In this document: piece after piece, positions 1-6,665 of the stretch
How the letters are laid out: each line of letters starts with the position of its first letter
Position numbering within the stretch: position 1 is the first letter of the stretch
NCBI GenBank assembly: GCA_034666705.1
Contig: JAXDLH010000364.1
Coordinates: 1-8,149 of the forward strand
DNA length: 8,149 nucleotides
Source: JAXDLH01 sp034666705
Lineage (GTDB): Bacteria > Chloroflexota > UBA6077 > SHYK01
Direction: 5' to 3'
Translations under genes and position numbers: made by a program
Notes under the pieces: model-generated
The model's database searches: none
What the model was told of the DNA's origin: nothing
What the model saw: only the letters and a program-made list of their open reading frames with translations

Positions 1-2783
1 GAGGTCGGCTCGTACGTCATCTCGACGGTGCGTGCCTCCGGAGGGACGAACACGGCCTTGAAAAGGACGTCCGCTCGGTAGACCACGGTGGGCTGGCCGT
101 CGATCCTTGCCGTCCAGCCCGGGAACCAGGCATCGGGCACCATCAGATAACCGCCCGCGCTGCCGCCTGTGCGTTGGAAGACGAGATGCTCCGGGGTACT
201 CCCCACGGCGACCGAGAACGCGCCATCCGCGCTGCTCGTCGACGCCGGCGCCGGGCCCACAACCGTCTCTGGCGCTAACCATACCGTGGCGCGCAGTTGC
301 TCGTCGGAAGCCAAAGCGAGCGCATCGAGCGTGGCGTGGTCATCGCGAATCTCTCCATTCGGGATGAGCGCAATGCTGGCGGGCGCGGGATCGCGCTCGA
401 ACAGCTCGATGATGCCGAACTGGGTGCGGCGCATGCCAGGCTCGAGGATCAACGGCTGTTGGGTGCCCCCGACGAGCAGTGTCGCCGCCCGTAAGTTCCA
501 TTGCCCGGGACCGCTCCACTGCCACGTCAATTCGGTCAACGGTGCATCGCCGGTGAGCGGCAGCCGCAGCGCGGAGTCGGAGAGGCCCTCGCGACTCAGT
601 CCCGCTGTCGGCTCCGTCGCATTCACGGGCCCCGGGGTGTGCTCGTCGAACAGCTCGGCGCCAGGGTGCAGCTCGACCACCTGCTGCGAGCCATCGGAAT
701 AGCTCGCGGTCATGCGGCCGGTGCTGGCCTCGGTGGCGCCGCGCAGGCTGCCGAGGATGCCGATCGCCGTCGCGCGGATGCCTGGCTGGACGGCAACCCG
801 TACGGCACGGCCGTCCCGCAGCTCGCGGGCCGTGGCGACGTCGTAGTGAATGGCGTCAAGGTCCTTGTCGGTCACGTGATTCGCGATTACTCGCGTCACA
901 CCCATCAAGTCCAGCAGGCGGGTCTCGGGCAGGGTGATGAGGCGCGTCCGCAGGACCCCGTCGCTGCGAATCTCCGATGCTGATGCGAGCAGCGACGCGA
1001 AGTCGAGAAATCGGTGCAGTGGCAACACGCCGCCATCGTACCCGTCGGCGGTACCGAGGCCGTAGCGCAGCGGCACGTTGGGCGTCATTACCTCGTCGAG
1101 CTTGAGCGCGGAGTCGAAGTCGAACTGCGTCGGCTGGTCGAGACCGGGGAAGCGGCGGTCGATAGCAGCGCGGTCTTCCAGCTCATACTCGGTTCGAGCG
1201 ACGCTGAGCAGCCGACCTTCCTTATTGCTCACCAGAGCGCCTGGAAGGGGGCGCATCGCAGTGGGCGGCAGCCGCTCTTCGGCTGCGAAGCTGGGCACGG
1301 CATGACGCAGCGCGAGGTCACTGGCGGCGCCACGCAGCTCGAGGAGCAGCGCGACCGCCATCAGCACGCCAACCGCCGGGCCCGGCCGTCGCCGCGCCAG
1401 GAACCCGAGCCCCCCCGCGGCGCAGAAGCCGAGGATCCAGAGCAGGACGATGCGGCCGGGCACGTCCTGCGCGGTGGGGACCGTGAAGACGAAGAGTGCG
1501 GCGACGAGAATGGCAACCGCCACCACGCGTACCCGTGCGGCCGGGCGCCGCGCCGCGTCGAGCAGCCAGTCCGCACCAAGTGCCGCCAGCGCGCTGGCAC
1601 CGAAGCTGTAGACGAAAAGCCAGCGCGCTGGCACGCGGAACAGGCGTAGCCCAGGAACGTGATCGAAAAGGGACGGGTAGATCGGGTTCGCCGCGCCGAC
1701 CGCGAGAAAGAGTCCGAGGGTGGCGAGCAGCACCGCGCATATGACCGGCCCCTTGCGCCCGGCGGCGAGCGCGATGAAACCGAACCCGAGCGCAATCGCC
1801 CCGATGTAGCCGATGTATTCTCCGGACGGCACGTTGTACCAGTAGCCCGGCAGCAAGCTGCGCGCCAGCAGCGGCGGCGGGAGCGAAAACGAGGTGCCTT
1901 CCGCGAACGACATCCCGCCGGCGCGGATTCCTTCTCCGGTAAGCTCGGCCGTGGGGATGAGTTGCACGGCGGCGAGTCCAAACCCGATCACGCCGATGCA
2001 GCCGGCCACGACGACGACGCCGACGAGAGGCGGCACGATATGCTCCAGCGCCACCTGTCTCCCCGCGCGATGGTTGGCAACCGTCTCGAAGAGTCGCCGA
2101 AGGAGCACCGCGCCCACCACCCAGAGCGTCATATAGCTCTCCTGGGCATGGCCTGCCAGCAGTTGCGTTGCGAGCAGCCCGCCGCCGGCGACCACCCATC
2201 GCACGCTCTGGCGCTGGAGCGCCCGGTCCGCGGCGAGGGCAATCCCCGGAAGCAGCGCGGTGGCGCTGAATTGATTGATGTGGCCAACTTCGCTCGACAT
2301 GAAGCCGCCGAACGCGAACGCCGAGGCCCCGATGAAGGCCGGAATGCGCCCCACCTCGAAGGCCCCGCTCAGGAACGCATACATGAGGAGGGCGCCGAGC
2401 AGCGCGTGCGCCAGCAGCGTCAGCGAGTAGGCGTATGGCGTCGGCAGGAGGTAGAAAAGCGCGCTCCCCGGGTAGAGGAGCGCCGTCTGCGGGTTCGCGA
2501 AGAACGGCGCTCCCATCCAGGTATCCGGGTTCCACAATGGAAATCGGCCCTCGAGCAGCGCCCGTGCCCCGTACGCCCGCAGTGGGTAGAAGTACGTCCA
2601 GGTGTCGTAGTCGGCGAGGATGCGCACCGGGAGCAGGATCTCGGTGTAGAAAAGCGCCACAGCGGCCACAAAGCCGAGCGTGGGCAATGCAGCGGACAGA
2701 ACCCGGAGCGTCGCGGATTGCGAATCGCGGGATGTCGACTCGGACGAAACGAAGCTCGCGCCCGTCCGCGCGCTAGCGTCCAC
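1..2783 (-). CDS. YfhO-family polytopic membrane protein, C-terminus cut by window edge
   Basis: About 927 codons are open from a GTG at 2783 to the left edge, without a stop. The start has GGAG nine bases upstream, and an in-frame TGA at 2810-2808 rules out a longer form. The protein has a short hydrophilic N-terminus, a first membrane segment at about residues 29-46, then the loop ADYDTW (57-62) and RFPLWNPDTWMGAPFFANPQ (80-99), which is the family signature. A run of hydrophobic helices follows to about residue 483, then a roughly 400-residue soluble, probably extracytoplasmic, region. It ends with DAWFPGW (about 884-890) and YRADVLFKAV, the conserved YfhO C-terminal block. The last membrane segment(s) should lie outside the window. 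Family knowledge: B. subtilis YfhO is a GT-C-like protein that glycosylates teichoic acid using a polyprenyl-phosphate sugar. The acidic pair D58/D60 in the first outer loop would be the catalytic site (inference). The acceptor is unknown. The neighbouring family 2 transferase supports a donor-user pair. Confidence 0.88.
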   Translation of the reverse strand, partial: MDASARTGASFVSSESTSRDSQSATLRVLSAALPTLGFVAAVALFYTEILLPVRILADYDTWTYFYPLRAYGARALLEGRFPLWNPDTWMGAPFFANPQTALLYPGSALFYLLPTPYAYSLTLLAHALLGALLMYAFLSGAFEVGRIPAFIGASAFAFGGFMSSEVGHINQFSATALLPGIALAADRALQRQSVRWVVAGGGLLATQLLAGHAQESYMTLWVVGAVLLRRLFETVANHRAGRQVALEHIVPPLVGVVVVAGCIGVIGFGLAAVQLIPTAELTGEGIRAGGMSFAEGTSFSLPPPLLARSLLPGYWYNVPSGEYIGYIGAIALGFGFIALAAGRKGPVICAVLLATLGLFLAVGAANPIYPSLFDHVPGLRLFRVPARWLFVYSFGASALAALGADWLLDAARRPAARVRVVAVAILVAALFVFTVPTAQDVPGRIVLLWILGFCAAGGLGFLARRRPGPAVGVLMAVALLLELRGAASDLALRHAVPSFAAEERLPPTAMRPLPGALVSNKEGRLLSVARTEYELEDRAAIDRRFPGLDQPTQFDFDSALKLDEVMTPNVPLRYGLGTADGYDGGVLPLHRFLDFASLLASASEIRSDGVLRTRLITLPETRLLDLMGVTRVIANHVTDKDLDAIHYDVATARELRDGRAVRVAVQPGIRATAIGILGSLRGATEASTGRMTASYSDGSQQVVELHPGAELFDEHTPGPVNATEPTAGLSREGLSDSALRLPLTGDAPLTELTWQWSGPGQWNLRAATLLVGGTQQPLILEPGMRRTQFGIIELFERDPAPASIALIPNGEIRDDHATLDALALASDEQLRATVWLAPETVVGPAPASTSSADGAFSVAVGSTPEHLVFQRTGGSAGGYLMVPDAWFPGWTARIDGQPTVVYRADVLFKAVFVPPEARTVEMTYEPT

Positions 2784-2886
2784 GCTGCCGCGCTCCGCGC
2801 GACGTGCTCACGGTGTCGATGGTCGCAGTGTCAAATGCAACGCTGCCGTGCGCCCTATTCCGCAATGTGCGGTCCGCAATTGTGAA
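2784..2886. other. Intergenic gap between glycosyltransferase and YfhO gene
   Basis: This 103-base gap separates two genes on the minus strand and is much longer than the other gaps in the operon. On the minus strand it holds a perfect TTGACA (2834-2829), but no -10 box lies at the right distance. It also holds the GGAG ribosome site of the YfhO gene (2796-2793) and a small repeat cluster described separately. No T-tract terminator is visible, so read-through from the glycosyltransferase gene is likely. An extra promoter here is possible but not shown. Confidence 0.4.
2860..2880. repeat. Paired CCGCAAT repeats with 11-base inverted repeat
   Basis: CCGCAAT occurs at 2860-2866 and again at 2874-2880. 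TGCGGTCCGCA (2868-2878) is a perfect inverted repeat around one central base. CCGCA-ATG-TGCGG could also fold as a 5-base-pair hairpin. It lies just after the stop of the glycosyltransferase gene in transcript order. It could be an operator, a processing hairpin or chance in GC-rich DNA; there is no T run to make it a terminator. Confidence 0.3.
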
Positions 2887-3558
2887 TCAGAAGATTCGGC
2901 ATCGGATCAGCGTGCCGATCACCGTCAGCGCATCTCGAGCCGAGATCTTCTTGCCTTCGTTGAACTCGCGCCCGGTGTACGAGATCGGTACCTCATAGAT
3001 CCGCTCACCGCTGCGCAAGATGCGCGCGGTGATCTCCGGGTCGAAACCCCAGCGTGGCGAGCGCAGGCGAATTCGCCGGGCCACGTCGGAGGTGAACATC
3101 TTGTAGCAGGTTTCCATGTCGGTCAGCGTCGTGTCGTAGAGCACGTTCGTGGCGAGCGTAAGCATCTGGTTGCCGACGCTGTGCCAGAAGTACATCGCCT
3201 TGTGCTCCCCGAGGAATCGCGAGCCGTAGACCGCCTGGGCGCGGCCCTGGAAGATCGGCCGCAGCAGCACCGTGAAGTCTTGCGGGTCGTACTCCAGGTC
3301 GGCATCCTGCACGACCAGGACGTCGCCGGTCGCCTCGCGGAGCGCCCGCTGCACGGCCGCGCCCTTGCCCCGGTTCACCGAGTGGTAGTACGCCTGGATG
3401 AGGCCTTCAGCCGCGAGGCGCTGCACGATCTCGCGGCTGCCGTCGGTCGAGCCATCGTCGACCAGGACGATCTCCTGTTCGAGACCGGTCTCGACTGCGC
3501 GCACGCGTCGCACGATCTCTTCGAGAGTCGCGCGCTCGTTGTAGCACGGTATGAGCAC
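2887..3558 (-). CDS. Family 2 glycosyltransferase, polyprenyl/dolichyl-phosphate sugar synthase type
   Basis: This is a 223-residue GT-A fold enzyme when started at GTG 3558. Visible motifs are IPCYNE (3-8), the nucleotide-binding DDGSTDGS (34-41), NRGKGAAV (62-69), the metal-binding QDADLEYDP (84-92), GSRF (112-115), TDMETCYKMF (146-155), GFDPEITARI and the C-terminal EVPISYTGREFNEGKKI. This set is typical of DPM1-like enzymes, which move a sugar from a nucleotide donor to a polyprenyl phosphate on the cytoplasmic face. There are no membrane helices, unlike CsbB/GtrB-type members. The GTG start trims the first beta strand; in-frame codons upstream read KLS, and an ATC at 3588 has a better ribosome site, which would give about 233 residues. 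The frame is the same as ftsK, separated by its TAG stop. The sugar cannot be told from sequence. The next gene, YfhO-type, is a plausible user of the product. Confidence 0.9.
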   Translation of the reverse strand: MLIPCYNERATLEEIVRRVRAVETGLEQEIVLVDDGSTDGSREIVQRLAAEGLIQAYYHSVNRGKGAAVQRALREATGDVLVVQDADLEYDPQDFTVLLRPIFQGRAQAVYGSRFLGEHKAMYFWHSVGNQMLTLATNVLYDTTLTDMETCYKMFTSDVARRIRLRSPRWGFDPEITARILRSGERIYEVPISYTGREFNEGKKISARDALTVIGTLIRCRIF

Positions 3559-3585
3559 TGAGAGCTTCTGGAAGCGACCGGTCTC

Positions 3586-3599
3586 GATCGTGTACCTCT
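3586..3599 (-). promoter_or_regulatory. Ribosome site AGAGG plus possible ATC start for the glycosyltransferase
   Basis: AGAGG at 3599-3595 overlaps the ftsK stop codon. Six bases further is ATC (3588-3586), in frame with the glycosyltransferase. No ATG, GTG or TTG lies in frame between the ftsK stop and GTG 3558. Using ATC would add IETGRFQKLS and restore a full first beta strand (KLSVLIPCYNE). The GTG at 3558 has only AGAAG, six bases upstream, as a ribosome site. ATC starts are rare but known in bacteria, so this is a reasoned alternative, not a firm call. Confidence 0.4.
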
Positions 3600-5793
3600 A
3601 GTCCGGGTCTGAATCCCTCGCGTCGTCGAGCACCTCGCGCGAGCGCCCGTCTTGCGACGAGCCGATCACGCCACGCTCCTCCAATAGATCGACGAGCCTC
3701 GCCGCGCGTGGGTAACCGATCGCGAGGCGCCGTTGCAGCAGGGAGACGGAGATGCGGCGGGTTTCCCGCGCGAGCTCGACGGCCCGCTCGTACAGCTCGT
3801 CGTCGGCTGGCTCGGCGGGGCGTCCCAGGGATTCGACCTCTTCGAGATCGTCATCGCTGTATTGCGGGGAGCCAAGGCCTTTCCAGTACGCGACGAGCGC
3901 GTCGATCTCCTGGTCGGAGACGTAGGTGCCTTGCAACCGGACCGGCTTGCCTGCCTCCGGTGGCAGGTAGAGCATGTCTCCCCGCCCTAGAAGTCGCTCT
4001 GCCCCCACCGAGTCCAGGATGACGCGGGAGTCTACTTGGGAGCTGACGGCGAAGGCAATGCGCGTCGGAAAGTTGGCTTTGATCAGCCCGGTCAGCACGT
4101 CGACCGACGGGCGCTGCGTCGCCACCACCAGGTGGATGCCCGTGGCGCGGGCCAATTGCGCCAGGCGGCAGATCGACTTCTCGACGTCCTCGGGTGCGGT
4201 CATCATCAGGTCGGCCAACTCGTCGATGATGAGCACCATATAGGGCAACGGCCGCTCACCCGGCCGTTCCCGCACGCTGCGGTTGTAGCCGTCGATGTTG
4301 CGCACCGCACGCGCCGCGAACAGCTTGTAGCGTCGCTCCATCTCCTTCAGTGCCCATTTCAAGGTGCCCACGACCTTCTCCATGTCGGTGACGACCGGCA
4401 TGCGGAGGTGCGGCACGCCGTTGTAGGCGACGAGCTCGACCATCTTCGGGTCGATCATCAGGAATTGCAGCTCGTCCGGCGTGAACTGCGAGAGCAGGCA
4501 GGCCACGACCGAGTTGATGCACACGCTCTTTCCTGAGCCCGTAGCACCGGCGATCAGCAAGTGCGGCATGCGCGCGAGATCTGCGACCTGCGCCTTACCG
4601 GCGATGTCTTTGCCGAGTGCGAGCGGGATGCGCGCTTTGGCACGGTCGAACGTGGGGCTCTCGATCACCTCGCGCAGCATCACGACGGAGATCGACGCGT
4701 TCGGCACTTCGATGCCAACCATCCGCCGGCCGGGCACCGGCGCCTCGATGCGCACGGTCGAGGCGCTCAGCCGCAGGGCAAAATCGTTGAGGCGCGACGT
4801 AATGCGGCTCACGGGTACGCCCACTGCCGGCTCGATCCCGAACTGCGTGACTGCGGGCCCCTGGTTGGCCTCGACCACATGCGCGTCGATGTTGAAGCTG
4901 GCAAGCGTCTCGTCGATGATGCGCGCCTGCTCCTTGAGCTCGCCGGTAGCAGGCTCGACCGCCTTTCTCGCCTGGAACATAGTGACGGGCGGGGTCTTCC
5001 AGGTGCCATCGGCGCGCTTCGCGGATGCGAGCAAGGTCGAGTCGTCCGGCCCGGGCGGAAGCGGGGCCGGCAACGCCGGCGGTGATGACTGCTTGGGGGT
5101 GGGAACGACCTCGCGCAGACGTACGCGACGCGGCCCAGGCGTCTGCGGGTTGATCTGCAGGCGAGGCCGGCGGAACTGCGCCCAGAGCTGCCGCCCACTG
5201 CCCCAGACCCTGGCACTTGCCCACGCCAGGCCGCGCAGCACCTGGCTGGGCCGAACTGCGGTGGCTACGAGCATCGAACCGGCGAGCAGGACGACGAGCA
5301 CCGCCACGGTGGAGGGGGTGCCGAGCGACTCGGCTAGCGCCTGCGCGATGTTCCGCCCGAGGACTCCTCCGCCCGGGCTCGTGGAAAACGGGCCGTCGCG
5401 CCGCCAGGCTTCCAATGCAGCCAGGCCGAGCAGCGCGGACGTGGAGAGCAGCGCGCCGCCGAGGCGCGGCCAGGGCCATGGGCGCGGGGCGACGCGGTGC
5501 GAGATCAGGAGGACCCCGCAGGCGGCAATCCACGCTGGCATCAGCCAGGCAAGCCAGCCGAAACTGAGCGTAAGAAAGCGGCCGGTCGGCCCGGCCACGG
5601 CGCCCTCGGGCGATAGCAGCGCGAGGATCGCCAGCAGGCTCGCAGCGATCAGGGCGAGCCCCGCGGCGTCAGGGGCGTAGCGCCAGCGCAGGAAGTCAAG
5701 TCCCGGCGGCGTCGCGACCGCCGCGCGGCGCGGTGCCGGGCGACTCGCCGGGCGCCGCCGCGTCGGCGCGCGTGGTGCTGCTTGTCCCTTCAC
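3598..5793 (-). CDS. ftsK: FtsK/SpoIIIE-family DNA translocase
   Basis: This 731-residue membrane-anchored ATPase pumps double-stranded DNA toward the terminus or through the closing septum during chromosome segregation. Order: a basic, Pro/Arg-rich cytoplasmic N-terminus (1-30), about four membrane helices (roughly 41-61, 73-98, 110-127, 160-180), a short linker with a proline-rich stretch (about 230-250), the alpha/beta motor, and a winged-helix gamma domain (about 664-722). Walker A is GATGSGKS (416-423) and Walker B LIIDE (521-525). VATQRPSVDVLTG and RIAFAVSSQVDSR, typical of the family, follow. The length is near SpoIIIE (about 790) and far below E. coli FtsK (about 1330), which has a long linker. 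The start is GTG at 5793, with GAGAG five bases upstream, overlapping the preceding gene's stop. That gene ends only 9 bases before it, so the two are surely cotranscribed. The gamma domain implies reading of short polar DNA motifs (KOPS/SRS type); none was searched for here. Confidence 0.97.
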   Translation of the reverse strand: MKGQAAPRAPTRRRPASRPAPRRAAVATPPGLDFLRWRYAPDAAGLALIAASLLAILALLSPEGAVAGPTGRFLTLSFGWLAWLMPAWIAACGVLLISHRVAPRPWPWPRLGGALLSTSALLGLAALEAWRRDGPFSTSPGGGVLGRNIAQALAESLGTPSTVAVLVVLLAGSMLVATAVRPSQVLRGLAWASARVWGSGRQLWAQFRRPRLQINPQTPGPRRVRLREVVPTPKQSSPPALPAPLPPGPDDSTLLASAKRADGTWKTPPVTMFQARKAVEPATGELKEQARIIDETLASFNIDAHVVEANQGPAVTQFGIEPAVGVPVSRITSRLNDFALRLSASTVRIEAPVPGRRMVGIEVPNASISVVMLREVIESPTFDRAKARIPLALGKDIAGKAQVADLARMPHLLIAGATGSGKSVCINSVVACLLSQFTPDELQFLMIDPKMVELVAYNGVPHLRMPVVTDMEKVVGTLKWALKEMERRYKLFAARAVRNIDGYNRSVRERPGERPLPYMVLIIDELADLMMTAPEDVEKSICRLAQLARATGIHLVVATQRPSVDVLTGLIKANFPTRIAFAVSSQVDSRVILDSVGAERLLGRGDMLYLPPEAGKPVRLQGTYVSDQEIDALVAYWKGLGSPQYSDDDLEEVESLGRPAEPADDELYERAVELARETRRISVSLLQRRLAIGYPRAARLVDLLEERGVIGSSQDGRSREVLDDARDSDPD

Positions 5794-5802
5794 GTCAACT
5801 CT

Positions 5803-6450
5803 CTAGAACAGCGACATCTGTTCAGGGGCCGGATCGTCGGGCGGCTCATCCACCGCGGCACTTTCAGGCGCCGCCTGGCGAGAGCCCACCCGCGCGATCA
5901 TCGCGGGCAGGTTGCGAAAGTCTTGCTCCAGGACGGAGCGAAGACTCTGCTGGTGCAGGGCCGCGGCGGGGTGGTACATGGCGCACACGGTCAGGTCGCC
6001 AATGGTCATCGCTCGCCCGTGGACGTCGCGCATGGCCTTCACGCCCGGCATGAATTTTGCCAGGGAGAACCGGCCCAGCGTCACGATGACTTTGGGGTGG
6101 ATCGCGGCGATCTGCGCCTTCAGGTAGGCGTCACAGGCTTCCAGCTCGTCGGCCTCCGGGTCGCGATTGCCCGGCGGGCGGTGCTTTACCACGTTGGTGA
6201 TGAACACATCCTTGCGCGCCATTCCGGCGACTTTCTGCAGCTCGTCGAGGAGTTGGCCGGCGGGCCCGTCGAACGGCCGGCCCTGCTGGTCCTCGTAAAA
6301 GCCGGGCGCTTCCCCGACCATCATCACGTCCGCGTGAGGATTGCCCTCACCCGGGACGCCTCGTGCCTTGCCTGTGCCGAGCTTGCAAAGCCGGCAGCGA
6401 TCGACCTGCGCGGCTATCTCTTTGAGCGCGGCGACGGTATCGTCCTGCAC
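5803..6450 (-). CDS. Family 4-type uracil-DNA glycosylase with atypical cluster ligand
   Basis: This 215-residue enzyme would remove uracil from DNA as the first step of base excision repair. GEAPG (46-50), then ED (53-54) and GRPFDGPAGQLLDEL (57-71), form the active-site pocket block. NVVKHRPPGNRDP (86-98) and YHPAAALH near the C-terminus complete the family 4 pattern. Iron-sulphur cysteines C19, C22 and C106 are present. The position that is normally Cys in KCRPP is His90 here. No KRRIH-type insert is seen, so it is not a typical covalent UdgX. After residue 185 comes an acidic, Ala/Pro-rich tail ending EQMSLF, like a sliding-clamp binding peptide. The start is GTG 6450, chosen because AAGGAG lies eight bases upstream. 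It is the first gene of the operon with ftsK. The family is certain; the exact subfamily is less so because of His90. Confidence 0.93.
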   Translation of the reverse strand: MQDDTVAALKEIAAQVDRCRLCKLGTGKARGVPGEGNPHADVMMVGEAPGFYEDQQGRPFDGPAGQLLDELQKVAGMARKDVFITNVVKHRPPGNRDPEADELEACDAYLKAQIAAIHPKVIVTLGRFSLAKFMPGVKAMRDVHGRAMTIGDLTVCAMYHPAAALHQQSLRSVLEQDFRNLPAMIARVGSRQAAPESAAVDEPPDDPAPEQMSLF

Positions 6451-6458
6451 GCACTGGG

Positions 6459-6464
6459 CTCCTT
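6459..6464 (-). promoter_or_regulatory. Strong ribosome binding site deciding the GTG start at 6450
   Basis: AAGGAG (6464-6459 on the minus strand) stands eight bases ahead of GTG 6450. It is the best ribosome site in the window and fixes the uracil-DNA glycosylase start in the absence of an ATG. Confidence 0.75.
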
Positions 6465-6514
6465 TTTGAGAGTCGGCGCGCGTGGAAGGCCGCGCCTGCG
6501 GGTCTCTGGCCCGG

Positions 6515-6544
6515 ATCGTAGCACCGGCGAAAAATGAGCGTCAA
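6515..6544 (-). promoter_or_regulatory. Sigma70-type promoter of the glycosylase-ftsK operon
   Basis: On the minus strand TTGACG (6544-6539) is followed by an 18-base spacer and TACGAT (6520-6515), preceded by TGC, an extended -10 element. The start of transcription would be near 6508, leaving a leader of about 58 bases with the AAGGAG site at its end. It matches consensus at 5 of 6 and 4 of 6 positions plus the TGn. It should drive at least the uracil-DNA glycosylase, ftsK and the glycosyltransferase. Confidence 0.6.
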
Positions 6545-6553
6545 CGCATTGCC

Positions 6554-6576
6554 GTGACATGTGATGAACCCGTGAT
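6554..6576. repeat. Three GTGA half-sites in the divergent control region
   Basis: GTGA starts at 6554, 6561 and 6572 on the plus strand; the second and third are both GTGAT and lie 11 bases apart, about one helical turn. The cluster sits just upstream of the minus-strand -35 box and about 40 bases before the moaA -10 box, where a regulator could act on both genes. No named regulator is implied, and chance is possible. Confidence 0.25.
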
Positions 6577-6615
6577 TCGGGCGTTGTACGGAATGTGGAG
6601 GTCCGTCGCCGACGT

Positions 6616-6621
6616 TATACT
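6616..6621 (+). promoter_or_regulatory. Probable -10 box of moaA
   Basis: TATACT differs from TATAAT at one base. No good -35 hexamer lies 16-18 bases upstream (6593-6598 reads ATGTGG); TTGTAC at 6584 is too far away. Transcription would start near 6628, downstream of an in-frame TTG at 6621, which argues that TTG is not the moaA start. Confidence 0.42.
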
Positions 6622-6647
6622 TGGCGGAACCTCCCGGTTTTCGACCA

Positions 6648-6654
6648 GAAAGGA
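6648..6654 (+). promoter_or_regulatory. Ribosome binding site of moaA
   Basis: GAAAGGA ends eleven bases before GTG 6666. The spacing is slightly long, but this is the only purine-rich site ahead of an in-frame start codon downstream of the likely transcription start. Confidence 0.5.
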
Positions 6655-6665
6655 CTCCAACCCGC

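Noticed and set aside
1318..2535. Long minus-strand reading frame of about 405 codons rich in Arg, Ala and Gly
   Set aside because: It lies on the same strand as the YfhO gene in another frame; it shows no family motif, while the third frame is open throughout with clear membrane helices and YfhO motifs.
2829..2834. Perfect TTGACA on the minus strand ahead of the YfhO gene
   Set aside because: The bases 16-18 further on (GTGAGC/TGAGCA) do not make a -10 box, so I do not call a promoter.
1659..2885. Plus-strand open frame of about 408 codons, plus others at 169-702, 501-983 and 1014-1649
   Set aside because: Antisense shadows of a GC-rich gene: low-complexity Arg/Glu/His-rich products, no recognisable domain, and fully covered by the YfhO gene.
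2680..3561. Plus-strand open frame of 293 codons opposite the glycosyltransferase
   Set aside because: Antisense to a gene with complete catalytic motifs; the product has no recognisable family.
4481..5680. Plus-strand open frame of 399 codons opposite ftsK (and 4595-5533 on the minus strand in another frame)
   Set aside because: Shadow frames of ftsK, which has Walker motifs and full family length.
6170..6195. UdgX-type covalent uracil-DNA glycosylase
   Set aside because: VKH is present, but the KRRIH loop that carries the reactive His is absent and the rest follows family 4.
6621..6665. TTG at 6621 as moaA start (372 residues)
   Set aside because: It overlaps the TATACT box, has no ribosome site ahead, and adds residues not typical of MoaA; GTG 6666 is preferred.
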